From: Bacteroidia bacterium | Lineage (GTDB): Bacteria; Bacteroidota; Bacteroidia; Flavobacteriales; Flavobacteriaceae | Direction of reading: 5' to 3' | Assembly (NCBI GenBank): GCA_030427865.1 | Contig: JAUICK010000012.1 | Location: 41,114-105,113, forward strand | DNA length: 64,000 nt | Shown: one piece after another, positions 25,918 through 35,593 of the stretch | How the letters are laid out: each line of letters starts with the position of its first letter | Position numbering within the stretch: position 1 is the first letter of the stretch | The notes under the pieces: model-generated | What the model was told of the DNA's origin: nothing | The model's database searches: none | The model's input: the letters and a program-made list of their open reading frames with translations, nothing else | Position numbers and translations under genes: made by a program

Positions 25918-28719
25918 ATGAAAGATATTAGATGTTTCTTTTTTGTTTCTTTTTTGTTTATAGTTGGTATAGTTTCTTCTCAAGAATTACCTCCTATTAA
26001 TATTTATTATACAGAAGATTATCAAGCAGAAAATCAAAATTGGGATATCTCTCAAGCAGAAAATGATTTTATATATGTAGCCAATAATAAAGGGCTTTTA
26101 GAATACAATGGAGCTTCATGGAAACTCTATGAAACTCCTAATGAAACTATAATGCGATCTGTAAAAGTTCATAAAAATCAAGTTTTTACGGGTTTTTATA
26201 TGGGGTTTGGTTATTGGAAAAAAGATGTTTTTGGAGAGTTTATATATCATTCTATTGTAAAAGAGCAAAAGGTAGAAATGCTCGAAGACGAGCAGATTTG
26301 GCAAATTCTTGAAGTTGATGGATGGATGATTTTTAAATCATTACAAAGAGTATATCTATATCATTTAAATTCTAAAGAAGTTAAGGTTATTGATGTTCAG
26401 AATAGAATTAATAGTTTAACTAAGGTTGCTGGGGTAGTTTATTTTCACGAGGCAAAAAAAGGTTTATTTAAGATAGAAAATGGTGCTCCAAAATTAGTTT
26501 CTGATCATCAATTACTCAAAGAAAATTTTATTGTCAATGTTTTTCAAGTAGAGCATAAACTGCTGCTTTTAAGCCAAGAAAATGGTTTCTTTTTCCTTAA
26601 AAATGGTATTGCAGAGAAATGGATAATACCCGCAGAGAAATTATTAGAAGGTAAAACAGTTTATAGTGCAAAACAATTAGCAGATAAAAGTTTTGCAATT
26701 GGTACAATTTCTAATGGCTTAATATATTTGAATGATATTGGAGCGCTAAACTATAAAATAAATCAAAGTTCTGGGCTGAGTAACAATACAATACTGTCTA
26801 TTTTTGAAGACAAAAAAAACAATATATGGCTGGGTTTAGATAATGGTATTAACTGTGTTAATAATGCATCTCCTTTTAAGATGTATAAAAAAGAAAGCGA
26901 CTTTTTAGGAACAATTTATACATCAATAATTTTTGAGAATAACATTTATTTAGGAACAAATCAAGGTTTATTCTATAAAGAGGTATCTTCTAAAGATAAT
27001 TTCAAGTTTATAAAAAATACTCAAGGTCAAGTTTGGAGTTTAGTAACAATAGATGGGAAATTATTTTGCGGACACAATTCGGGTACATTTATAATAAGTA
27101 ATAATACAGCAAAAAATATATTTAATGTTAACGGAACATGGACTATCTCGAAAATAGATGACAATACTATTTTACAAGGAAACTATGATGGTTTGTATAT
27201 ACTCAAGAAAAGTGGAGAAAGTTGGGTGTTAAGAAACAAAATAAAGGGTTTTAATAATTCGAGTAAATTTATAGTTCAGTTAGATAACAATAAGGTTTTT
27301 GTTAATCATGAGTATAAAGGGGTTTATAAATTATCTTTCGATAAAGATTACAGAGAAGTTGTTAATGTAGAAATTGAAAAAAATCTAGAAAAAGGGATTC
27401 ATTCTAGTATATTAAAATATCAAGATAAAATTTTATATGCTACTAAAAAAGGAATATATCTATACAATAAACTAAAAGACTCTTTTAGTAGAGATAGTCT
27501 TTTTAGTCTATTAATTTCAGAAGACTCTTTTATTTCTGCAAAATTAGTTTACAATTCTACAAATAATAAACTTTGGTCTTTTTCAAAAGATCATATAAAA
27601 TATTTATCTCCTGGTAAACTAAGTAATAAACCTAAAATTAAAACAATTTCTATCTCAGAATCTATACCAAAAGCAGCTTCTGGGTACGAGAACATAATTC
27701 ATATAGATAACGATGTTTACTTAATAGGTACTTCTGATGGATATTTTCAGATTGATCTAAAAAACATAAAAGAAATCTCAGACTTTAAAGTTTCTTTAAA
27801 TAAAGTAAACACCTTTGTAAGAGATAAAGCTAAAAAGATGCTAAGTTTAACAGAAAAAGTAACTTTAGATTATCAAAGTAATAACCTTGAGTTTTTTTAC
27901 AGCGTGCCCAACTTTAACAAAGCGCTTTCTACAAAATATCAATATCAATTAGAAGGAGTTAATAAAATTTGGAGCGCTCCAACAAAATCTAATTCGGTTT
28001 TATTCGAAAACTTATCTTATGGTACATATAAATTAAAAGTAAGAGCTTTAGTTGGCGATAAACTAAGTAGCAACGTTGTAACTTATGGTTTTAAGATTAA
28101 TAGACCCTGGTATTTATCTAACCTATTTATTACATTGTATGTAATGTTATTTTTGTTCGCTTTTTATTCTGTGCATATAGCTTCTAAAAGATATTATAAA
28201 AAACAAAGAGAAGAGTTGTTAGAAAAAGCCAAAAGAGAATCAGCATTAAAAGAATTAGAAAGCTCTCAGCAGATTATTAAATTAAATAATGAGAAACTAA
28301 GAAACGATATTGCTAATAAAAATAAAGAATTGGCTACTTCTACAATGAATATTATAAAAAAGAATGAATTTTTAAGTACTATTAAAATGGAGTTGATGAA
28401 TGGTGGAGATAGACATGTAACAAAAGTTATTAAAATCATCGACCAAAACCTAAATAATACAGATGATTGGAAAATGTTTCAAGAAGCGTTTAATAACGCA
28501 GATAAAAACTTCTTAGACAAAGTAAAAAACAAACACCCCAATTTAACTCCTAACGATTTACGTCTCTGTGCTTACCTAAGATTAAATTTATCTTCTAAAG
28601 AAATAGCGCCTTTACTTAATATCTCTCCAAGAAGTGTAGAAGTTAAAAGATATAGGTTAAGAAAGAAGATGAATTTACCTCATGATTCTAATCTAACAAA
28701 CTACATTTTAGAAATCTAA
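25918..28719 (+). CDS. Membrane-spanning one-component regulator: periplasmic propeller, Y_Y_Y domain, LuxR-like HTH
   Basis: 933 residues. A signal segment (1-21) is followed by a long beta-propeller-like sensor region (to about 620, with repeats such as NNKGLLEYNGASWKLY and SIFEDKKNNIWLGLDNGIN). The Y_Y_Y domain spans about 624-715 (YQYQLEGVNKIWSAP ... YGTYKLKVRAL), the membrane helix about 731-755 (LFITLYVMLFLFAFYSVHIA), a coiled coil about 760-820, and a C-terminal HTH about 877-930 (LSSKEIAPLLNISPRSVEVK). There is no kinase or receiver domain, so the sensor should act directly on DNA from the membrane. It lies just upstream of the laminarin susCD and is the best candidate for binding the CTATACA repeats there. 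Confidence 0.88.
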   Translation: MKDIRCFFFVSFLFIVGIVSSQELPPINIYYTEDYQAENQNWDISQAENDFIYVANNKGLLEYNGASWKLYETPNETIMRSVKVHKNQVFTGFYMGFGYWKKDVFGEFIYHSIVKEQKVEMLEDEQIWQILEVDGWMIFKSLQRVYLYHLNSKEVKVIDVQNRINSLTKVAGVVYFHEAKKGLFKIENGAPKLVSDHQLLKENFIVNVFQVEHKLLLLSQENGFFFLKNGIAEKWIIPAEKLLEGKTVYSAKQLADKSFAIGTISNGLIYLNDIGALNYKINQSSGLSNNTILSIFEDKKNNIWLGLDNGINCVNNASPFKMYKKESDFLGTIYTSIIFENNIYLGTNQGLFYKEVSSKDNFKFIKNTQGQVWSLVTIDGKLFCGHNSGTFIISNNTAKNIFNVNGTWTISKIDDNTILQGNYDGLYILKKSGESWVLRNKIKGFNNSSKFIVQLDNNKVFVNHEYKGVYKLSFDKDYREVVNVEIEKNLEKGIHSSILKYQDKILYATKKGIYLYNKLKDSFSRDSLFSLLISEDSFISAKLVYNSTNNKLWSFSKDHIKYLSPGKLSNKPKIKTISISESIPKAASGYENIIHIDNDVYLIGTSDGYFQIDLKNIKEISDFKVSLNKVNTFVRDKAKKMLSLTEKVTLDYQSNNLEFFYSVPNFNKALSTKYQYQLEGVNKIWSAPTKSNSVLFENLSYGTYKLKVRALVGDKLSSNVVTYGFKINRPWYLSNLFITLYVMLFLFAFYSVHIASKRYYKKQREELLEKAKRESALKELESSQQIIKLNNEKLRNDIANKNKELATSTMNIIKKNEFLSTIKMELMNGGDRHVTKVIKIIDQNLNNTDDWKMFQEAFNNADKNFLDKVKNKHPNLTPNDLRLCAYLRLNLSSKEIAPLLNISPRSVEVKRYRLRKKMNLPHDSNLTNYILEI

Positions 28720-28785
28720 ATATTAACTTTTTTATCTCTTTAGGTTTTTTAAGCTGTTTTTTAGCATAATATCTTTATTTTTTAC

Positions 28786-28803
28786 CTATACAAAGCCTAT
28801 ACA
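28786..28803. promoter_or_regulatory. CTATACA direct repeat, 11-bp period, before laminarin susC
   Basis: CTATACA at 28786-28792 and again at 28797-28803 (each preceded by C). The same arrangement occurs at 54500-54517 and, with mismatches, at 37403-37420. The second box lies 93 bp before the TA of the TGTATG promoter-like motif. Confidence 0.6.
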
Positions 28804-28887
28804 GTTATTATTTTAGCTTTTTAAAAAAAATCTTTTTAATTTTTTTAAATCACTTATAATAAGCTGTTTAACTATTTTTTTTGGTTG

Positions 28888-28907
28888 TGTATGTTTTTTG
28901 TTTAGGT
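28888..28907 (+). promoter_or_regulatory. Conserved 20-bp promoter-like motif before laminarin susC
   Basis: TGTATGTTTTTTGTTTAGGT differs by a single base from the copies at 37504-37523 and 54634-54653. TATGTTTT fits the Bacteroidota -7 element TAnnTTTG at seven of eight positions, but I see no TTG at -33. That fits a promoter that needs an activator. Confidence 0.65.
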
Positions 28908-28972
28908 TATTTATTAACAATACTTTAAGGTTCTGAGTTAGCTTTACAGGAAAATAATTAATAACTAAATTT

Positions 28973-31900
28973 ATGAGAAAAAAAATCACATTCTTACTCT
29001 TCTTTCTAATAGTTTTTAGCGTAAAGGCTCAAACTATCGACGTTAGAGGTGTTGTAAAAGATGCTAAGACAGGCGATCCATTGCCTGGAGTTAGCGTGGT
29101 AATTAAAGGAACTACTGTTGGTACAGAAACAGATTTCGACGGTATTTATAGTCTTTTAAAAGTACAAAAAGGAGCAATACTTGTTTTTAACTATTTGGGA
29201 TATGCTCAAAAAGAAGTGATTGTTAATCAGCAAGTAACCAATGTTTCTTTAGAAGAATCTGCAGAATCACTTGATGAAATTGTAGTTGTAGGTTATGGTA
29301 AACAAAAAAGGAAAGATGTTACTGGAGCTGTTTCTTTGGTTGGAGAAGAAACTTTAGATGTTTTAAAACCTATAGATGCAACTACGGCTTTACAAGGTAC
29401 AACATCTGGGGTTGCAGTTAATCTATCTTCTGGTGCGCCAGGAGCTAAGGTAAATATATTAATTAGAGGGGTTAGCTCTAATACAAATAACCAACCATTA
29501 ACCATTGTAGATGGTTATGAGGGAGATTTAAATAGTATCAATCCAAATGATATCGAGTCTATTACCGTATTAAAAGATGCGCAAGCTGCAATCTATGGTA
29601 TTAAAGGTGCAAATGGTGTTGTGTTGGTTACCACAAAAATTGGTAAAAAGAATAAGAAAGCTACTGTAAAATACGATACGTATGCTGCCATTCAGCAAAC
29701 AACAAAAAGATTAGATTACTTAAATGCTACAGAATATGCTTTGGTTTTAAATGAGGCTTATAGTGCAAGTGGTCAAACTTTACCTTTTAGTAATGTAGGG
29801 CAATTAGGCATTGGTACAGATTGGCAAGACCAATTGTTTAACGATGCATTATTAATGAATCATAATATTAGTTTATCTGGTGGTGGTGAGAATTTTAGAT
29901 ATTTTGTAAGTGCATCTCGAACAGAACAAGATGGAATTATCGCCAAAGAGAAATCAAATTTTATTAGAAATAATATAAAATTAAATTTAGGAGTAGATAT
30001 TAGTGAAAAACTGAACTTCTCTTTAATTGCGAATTATTTTACAAGTGCATCTCAAGGTTTTGATGGGTCATTATTATTTAATGGCTTAAATTATGCACCA
30101 ACATTTGGTGTTAGTGAAGATGATACCAATAATTTCTTAGGTATAGAAGTGGTAAACCCATTAAACCTTTTAAAAAATACTTTTGGAGAAAATAACGGTA
30201 ATGGAATAGAAGGTAATTTTAAATTAGAATACAAACCTATAGAAGGTTTAAATATTGTTTCTCGTTTAGGATATAAAATCTATAACGGAAAGCAACGTTC
30301 ATTTACACCAATTCAAGACTATGGATCAAGTAAAGTATACAATAAGGTGCAAAGTTCTGTATATCAGTTTAAAGCAACTTCTACAAGAGTAAACTGGGAA
30401 ACATTTGCCACTTATGCAAAGACTTATGCAGACAATCATAATGCAAGTTTAACTCTTGGTACAAGTGTACAAAATGATTTATTTGATGGCATTTATGCTA
30501 CAGGTGTAGATGTGCCTAATAATTCGTATGCTTTTGCAGATATCAGTTTAACAAATCTACAAAGCACTCAAAGAAGCTTTAATACTGGTAACGGTGATGT
30601 TAGGTTAACGTCTTATTTTGGTAGATTACAATACGATTATAAAGGAAAGTATTTATTTTCTGGTTTAATAAGACGTGATGGGGCTTCTGTTTTTGCAGAA
30701 GATAAAAGAGTTGATAACTTTTGGTCTGTTACTACTGGTTGGAAACTTTCTGATGAAGATTTCTTAAAAGATAATAAAACCATTAGTTTCTTAAAATTAA
30801 GAGCAAGTTATGGTACATTAGGTAATTTAGTTGGAGATAATTTATATCGTTCTCTATTAAACGGTGAAGGAACCTATGTTTTTGGAGGGAGTTTAGTAGA
30901 TGGTACAGCGCAAGGAGGTTTACCAAATCCTCAAGCAACATGGGAAACTGCTGAAAAATTAGATATTGGTTTAGATATCAATTTTTTTGATGACAAACTT
31001 ACTATTGTAGCCGATTATTTTGAAGAAAGTAGAAAAGATTTATTAATTCAAGGTTTTCCAGTTTCAGGTTTATTGGGCTCAGGCGCACCAGGTGGAGCAA
31101 ATCCTACAGTTAATGCAGGGACATCTAAAAATACAGGGGGTGAGTTGGCAATAAATTATAAAGCCTATGATACAGAAGACTTTACTTTAAACTTGGCTTA
31201 CAATGTTACATATGTAAGAAACAGAGTTACTGATGTTTTAGGTGGAGCTTTTGTAGAAGGTGGAGCTTTTGCAATTGGTAATCTTGCACCTTCAAGAATG
31301 GAGGTTGGACAACCCATAGGTTATTTTTTAGGTTTAGTAACAGATGGTATCTTTCAAACACAAGCAGAAGTAAATGCACATCCTTCTCAAACAGGTTTAG
31401 GAGCCAATATAACTTCTCCCGGAGATATTAGGTATAAAGATATAAATGGAGATGGAGTTATCAATTTTGATGATAGAACAAATATAGGTAATCCTCAAGC
31501 AGATTTTTATATGGGCTTTAATGTTTCTGCAAAATATAGAAATTGGGATTTTACAACCTATTTATATGCAGAAATAGGCAAAGATATGGTTAGAAATTTC
31601 GAACGTTTTTTACCAAATGTAAACAAACCAGCTTATTATTTAGATAGATGGACAGGTGCTGGAACAAGTAACTCTGTACCAAGGCTTACAAACGATGCAA
31701 CAAATAACAAGTTGTTTTCAGATTTCTTTGTAGAAGATGCTTCTTTTTTACGCATGCAAAACATTCAAGTAGGATATAATTTTGCGCCAAGTGTGTTAGA
31801 AAAAGTAGGTTTATCTAAAGTAAGATTATACACATCTATCAATAATTTATTCACATTAACTAAATATACAGGGTTCGACCCAACAGTTAATGGAGGTGCA

Positions 31901-31975
31901 ATTGGGGCAGGTATAGACTACGGAACATACCCATCTGCAAGACAGTTCTTATTAGGTTTAAATGTTACATTTTAA
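28973..31975 (+). CDS. susC: SusC-family TonB-dependent receptor (laminarin)
   Basis: 1000 residues. Signal peptide (ends FSVKAQ), CarboxypepD_reg-like domain (about 22-95, VRGVVKDAKTGDPLPGVSVV), the LDEIVVVGYG box near 103, plug domain with GIKGANGVVLVTTKIG, then the barrel ending FLLGLNVTF with a terminal Phe. It takes up oligosaccharides across the outer membrane with SusD (10 bases downstream). Substrate is inferred from the four-gene unit, which includes a GH16, and from the neighbouring GH17, GH30 and GH149 genes. The unit is preceded by the shared CTATACA and TGTATG motifs. Confidence 0.95.
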   Translation: MRKKITFLLFFLIVFSVKAQTIDVRGVVKDAKTGDPLPGVSVVIKGTTVGTETDFDGIYSLLKVQKGAILVFNYLGYAQKEVIVNQQVTNVSLEESAESLDEIVVVGYGKQKRKDVTGAVSLVGEETLDVLKPIDATTALQGTTSGVAVNLSSGAPGAKVNILIRGVSSNTNNQPLTIVDGYEGDLNSINPNDIESITVLKDAQAAIYGIKGANGVVLVTTKIGKKNKKATVKYDTYAAIQQTTKRLDYLNATEYALVLNEAYSASGQTLPFSNVGQLGIGTDWQDQLFNDALLMNHNISLSGGGENFRYFVSASRTEQDGIIAKEKSNFIRNNIKLNLGVDISEKLNFSLIANYFTSASQGFDGSLLFNGLNYAPTFGVSEDDTNNFLGIEVVNPLNLLKNTFGENNGNGIEGNFKLEYKPIEGLNIVSRLGYKIYNGKQRSFTPIQDYGSSKVYNKVQSSVYQFKATSTRVNWETFATYAKTYADNHNASLTLGTSVQNDLFDGIYATGVDVPNNSYAFADISLTNLQSTQRSFNTGNGDVRLTSYFGRLQYDYKGKYLFSGLIRRDGASVFAEDKRVDNFWSVTTGWKLSDEDFLKDNKTISFLKLRASYGTLGNLVGDNLYRSLLNGEGTYVFGGSLVDGTAQGGLPNPQATWETAEKLDIGLDINFFDDKLTIVADYFEESRKDLLIQGFPVSGLLGSGAPGGANPTVNAGTSKNTGGELAINYKAYDTEDFTLNLAYNVTYVRNRVTDVLGGAFVEGGAFAIGNLAPSRMEVGQPIGYFLGLVTDGIFQTQAEVNAHPSQTGLGANITSPGDIRYKDINGDGVINFDDRTNIGNPQADFYMGFNVSAKYRNWDFTTYLYAEIGKDMVRNFERFLPNVNKPAYYLDRWTGAGTSNSVPRLTNDATNNKLFSDFFVEDASFLRMQNIQVGYNFAPSVLEKVGLSKVRLYTSINNLFTLTKYTGFDPTVNGGAIGAGIDYGTYPSARQFLLGLNVTF

Positions 31976-31985
31976 AAAATAAAAG

Positions 31986-33470
31986 ATGAGAAATTACAAA
32001 CAAAAAATACAATTAGGAATCATCTTTATGGCGAGTTTATTCGTGTTAAACTCATGTTCAGATGATTATTTGAATAATGCTAAAGTTTATGCAGAAGATT
32101 CAGAATCTTTTTTTAATTCGGAAGCAGATTATTACAATGCATTAGTAGCAGCTTACGACCCATTACAATCAACATTTATTAATGTATTAATGGGAGAAAT
32201 TGCCTCAAACAATACACTTTGTGGTGGAGAAAGCGCAACAGATGTACCAGGATATCAACAAATAGATGATATGACACATGGTCCTGTAAATGCACAATTG
32301 CAAAATTTATGGAGTTGGATGTATGGAGGGGTAAACAGAGCAGCTTATATCATAGAGTTTAAAGATAAAACAGATTTTACAGGTAAAAATGTAATTCTTG
32401 GAGAAGCTTATTTTTTAAGAGCATATTACAATTTTGAATTGGTAAAATGGTTTGGAGATATTCCAATAAAACCAAAAGGTCGTTTTGTTTTAGGTGATGA
32501 GAAAACGATTCCAAGATCACCAAAAGCAGAGGTTTATGCGTTAATAGAACAAGACTTACAATTTGCAGTAGCTAATTTATCTTACACAGCTCCACAAGTA
32601 GGTAGAGCAACTAAAGGTGCTGCACAAGCATTGTTAGGTAAAGTATATTTATATCAAGATAAGTTTGATAAAGCTGCATCTATTTTAGAAAATCTAATTC
32701 AGAATGGACCTTACATGTTAGAGCAAGATTATACTAAAATCTTTGAATTTGCAGGAGAAAATGGGGTAGGCTCTGTTTTTGAAGTACAATATACAGATGA
32801 AGAAGGCGCAGGTTTTGGGTGTTTACAATGTAGTGAAGGTAATGTTGCTGTTGGTTTTCAAGGGGTAAGAGGTTATCAAGGGCCAGAATTTACATCAGGT
32901 TTTAGTTTTAACGTACCTACTCAAAATGTAGTAGACGAATTTGAAGCAGGAGATTTAAGAAAAGATGTTGCTATTTTAGATATTAATGCTTGGGCAACTT
33001 CTACAGGAGCTTCTTTTACAACAGGTTATGAACACACAGGGTATTTTAATAGAAAATACATCCCAAGAAAAAGAAGTGCCAATGCAGCAGGAGATTTAAA
33101 TTTAACAAACCCTAATAACTACAGAGCAATTCGTTATGCAGATGTTTTGTTAATGGCTGCAGAAGCATATAATAGAAAATCAAATCCAGATGATAATAAA
33201 GCAAGAATTTATTTGAATATGGTTAGAGAGAGAGCATTTGGTAATGCTAATAATAACGTAACTACAAGTGGAACTAACTTAACTGCCGCAATTTATAAAG
33301 AGCGAAGAGTAGAGTTAGTAGGAGAAGGTCATCACTTTTTTGACTTAGTTAGAACTGGAAGAGGTGCACAGATACCTAATTTTACAGCAGGTAAAAACGA
33401 AGTGTTTCCAATTCCTATCGAAGAAATACAATTTTCTCAAGGAAATTGGACACAAAATCAAGGATATTAA
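31986..33470 (+). CDS. susD: SusD/RagB-family lipoprotein (laminarin)
   Basis: 494 residues, lipobox FVLNSC (Cys24) then SDDYLN. SusD features: GEAYFLRAYYNFELVKWFGD, GRATKGAAQALLGKVYLYQ, the late YRAIRYADVLLMAAEAYNR and the C-terminal ERRVELVGEGHHFFDLVRTG. It forms the binding lid over SusC encoded 10 bases upstream. Two neighbouring Cys (GCLQCSEG) sit in a loop near residue 279, perhaps a disulfide at the cell surface. Specificity for beta-1,3-glucan is inferred from context. Confidence 0.94.
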   Translation: MRNYKQKIQLGIIFMASLFVLNSCSDDYLNNAKVYAEDSESFFNSEADYYNALVAAYDPLQSTFINVLMGEIASNNTLCGGESATDVPGYQQIDDMTHGPVNAQLQNLWSWMYGGVNRAAYIIEFKDKTDFTGKNVILGEAYFLRAYYNFELVKWFGDIPIKPKGRFVLGDEKTIPRSPKAEVYALIEQDLQFAVANLSYTAPQVGRATKGAAQALLGKVYLYQDKFDKAASILENLIQNGPYMLEQDYTKIFEFAGENGVGSVFEVQYTDEEGAGFGCLQCSEGNVAVGFQGVRGYQGPEFTSGFSFNVPTQNVVDEFEAGDLRKDVAILDINAWATSTGASFTTGYEHTGYFNRKYIPRKRSANAAGDLNLTNPNNYRAIRYADVLLMAAEAYNRKSNPDDNKARIYLNMVRERAFGNANNNVTTSGTNLTAAIYKERRVELVGEGHHFFDLVRTGRGAQIPNFTAGKNEVFPIPIEEIQFSQGNWTQNQGY

Positions 33471-33482
33471 TATTTAAAAAGT

Positions 33483-35582
33483 ATGAAGAGACTTAAAACA
33501 ATATACAGAGCATTTTTAGTTTTATTAATTATTAGTGCATGTACAGAAGAAGATAGAGGTTTAGATTTCTTAGGTAACATTCCAGCACCATCAAATGTTG
33601 CTGCAGTATATAATCTTACCCAAGATAATTCAGGATTGGTAACAATAATTCCTACTGCAGACGGAGCAACAGCATTCGATATTTTTTTCGGCGATAATTC
33701 CCCAGAAGAAAAAGGGATAGAAGCGGGTAAAAATGTACAACATACATATGCAGAAGGTACTTATCAAGTAAAAATTATAGCTTATAATTCTAAAGGAGAT
33801 ACCGCAGAAGCAACACAAGAATTGGTGGTTTCTTTTAAAGCACCAGAAAACTTAGTCGTTACTTTAGAAAACGATGCAACAAAGTCAAAGCAAGTAAATA
33901 TTACAGCAAATGCAGATTTTGCAGCTACTTACGAGTTTTATTCTGGCGAAACAGGAGTTACACAGCCAGTTATAACTGCTAACATTGGTGATGCGATTGC
34001 ATACCAATACAAAGACCCTGGTACATATTCAATAAAAGTTGTAGCCAAAGGGGCTGCAATAGCAACAACAGAATATGCTGTAGATTTTGAAGTTACTGAG
34101 ATTTCTGCACCAATTGCATCAGCACCAACACCTCCTAATAGAGGACCTGTAGATGTAATTTCTATTTATGGAGATGCTTACACAAATGTAGCTGGTACAG
34201 ATACTTTTCCAGATTGGAATCAAGCCTCACAAGGCAGTTCTTGGGCAGAATTCGATTTAAATGGCGACAAAATGCTGCAATACATTAATTTAAGTTACCA
34301 GGGAATTCAAATTGGAGCAGCTCAAGATGTGAGTAACATGGAATTTATTCATTTAGACGTTTGGACAAAAGATGTAGAAAAAATCGAAACTTCTTTAATC
34401 AGTGTTACAAATGGAGAAAAACCTGTTTGGTCAGATTTAAAATTAAACGAATGGACAAGTATAGATATTCCAATTTCTGCTTTTACAAACCAAGGTTTAA
34501 CAGTTGCAGATATTCATCAATTAAAATTTGCTGCAGAACAGCCTTGGCCTAATGGAACTGTTTTTATTGATAATATTTATTTCTGGAAAACACCTTCAGC
34601 GCCTTCTGTATTAACAGGTACTTGGAAAGTAGCAGCAGAAGCAGGTTCATTAAAAGTAGGCCCAACTCCAGGAAGCGGAGATTGGTGGTCTATAGACGAT
34701 GCAGGTGTTGCAGCAAGAGGATGTTATTATGATGATGAATATGTATTTGAATCAGACTTTACATTTAAAAATGTTTTAGGAAATGATACTTGGTTAGAAG
34801 GCTGGCAAGGTGCAAGCCCAGATGCTTGCGGAACTCCAGTTGCCCCACACGATGGAATGTCTGCTGCAACTTTTGTTCATGATGCAACTAATAATAAAGT
34901 TACGGTTACTGGTAATGGAGCTTATTTAGGTTTACCAAAAGTAAATAATGCTGGAGAACTACCTAATGTAGCAGTCCCAACATCAATAACATACGATATA
35001 ACGCTATCGAATAATAATACAGAAATGGAAGTTATTATAGAGGCAGGTTCTGGAGTATTTTGGACATATAAATTAGTAAAAGATACAACAATTACCACAA
35101 CTCCAATAGATGGTACATGGAAAGTAGCAGCAGAAGCAGGTTCGTTAAAAGTAGGTCCATCTCCAGGTAGTGGAGACTGGTGGTCTATAGATGATGCTGG
35201 TGTAGCAGGAAGAGCATGTTACTATGATGATGAGTATGTGTTTAGACCCGGAGGCGTGTTTGGAAATATTTTAGGAAATGATACTTGGTTAGAAGGCTGG
35301 CAAGGAGCAAGCCCTGATGCTTGTGGAACTCCTGTTGCACCTCACGATAATTCAGGTTCAGCAACTTTTACCTTTGATGCAGCTACTAATAAATTAACAC
35401 TTAATGGTGCTGGAGCATATTTAGGATTACCTAAGGTAAACAACGATGGAGAATTGCCAAATGTAGCAGTTCCTAATTCGATAACTTACGATGTAACTCT
35501 TTCAAATAATAACACAGAAATGGAACTTGTTATTGAAGCAGGTTCTGGTGTTTTTTGGACTTTTAAGTTAATAAAACAATAA
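33483..35582 (+). CDS. Surface glycan-binding lipoprotein with PKD-like, VIS-type and duplicated C-terminal modules
   Basis: 699 residues, lipobox LIISAC (Cys20). Order: two PKD/Ig-like repeats (about 35-205), a VIS-type beta-sandwich module (about 222-372, DVISIYGDAYTNVAG), then two near-identical 165-residue modules (379-543 and 544-699), both starting GTWKVAAEAGSLKVGP and holding SGDWWSIDDAGVA and the Cys motifs CYYDDEYVF and DACGTPVAPHD. No catalytic motif seen. Position four in susC-susD-x-GH16 order fits a surface glycan-binding protein. A related WYWQADKDVHVGLGP/CMYDNEFVF module occurs in the next gene, a GH16 laminarinase, so the duplicated unit may bind laminarin. Confidence 0.8.
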   Translation: MKRLKTIYRAFLVLLIISACTEEDRGLDFLGNIPAPSNVAAVYNLTQDNSGLVTIIPTADGATAFDIFFGDNSPEEKGIEAGKNVQHTYAEGTYQVKIIAYNSKGDTAEATQELVVSFKAPENLVVTLENDATKSKQVNITANADFAATYEFYSGETGVTQPVITANIGDAIAYQYKDPGTYSIKVVAKGAAIATTEYAVDFEVTEISAPIASAPTPPNRGPVDVISIYGDAYTNVAGTDTFPDWNQASQGSSWAEFDLNGDKMLQYINLSYQGIQIGAAQDVSNMEFIHLDVWTKDVEKIETSLISVTNGEKPVWSDLKLNEWTSIDIPISAFTNQGLTVADIHQLKFAAEQPWPNGTVFIDNIYFWKTPSAPSVLTGTWKVAAEAGSLKVGPTPGSGDWWSIDDAGVAARGCYYDDEYVFESDFTFKNVLGNDTWLEGWQGASPDACGTPVAPHDGMSAATFVHDATNNKVTVTGNGAYLGLPKVNNAGELPNVAVPTSITYDITLSNNNTEMEVIIEAGSGVFWTYKLVKDTTITTTPIDGTWKVAAEAGSLKVGPSPGSGDWWSIDDAGVAGRACYYDDEYVFRPGGVFGNILGNDTWLEGWQGASPDACGTPVAPHDNSGSATFTFDAATNKLTLNGAGAYLGLPKVNNDGELPNVAVPNSITYDVTLSNNNTEMELVIEAGSGVFWTFKLIKQ
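34617..35582. repeat. Tandem duplication of a 495-bp coding module
   Basis: The segment starting GGTACTTGGAAAGTAGCAG at 34617 is repeated from 35112 (GGTACATGGAAAGTAGCAG), a period of 495 bp or 165 codons. Protein identity is very high, with many silent differences in the DNA. Confidence 0.9.
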
Positions 35583-35593
35583 AATATAAGATA

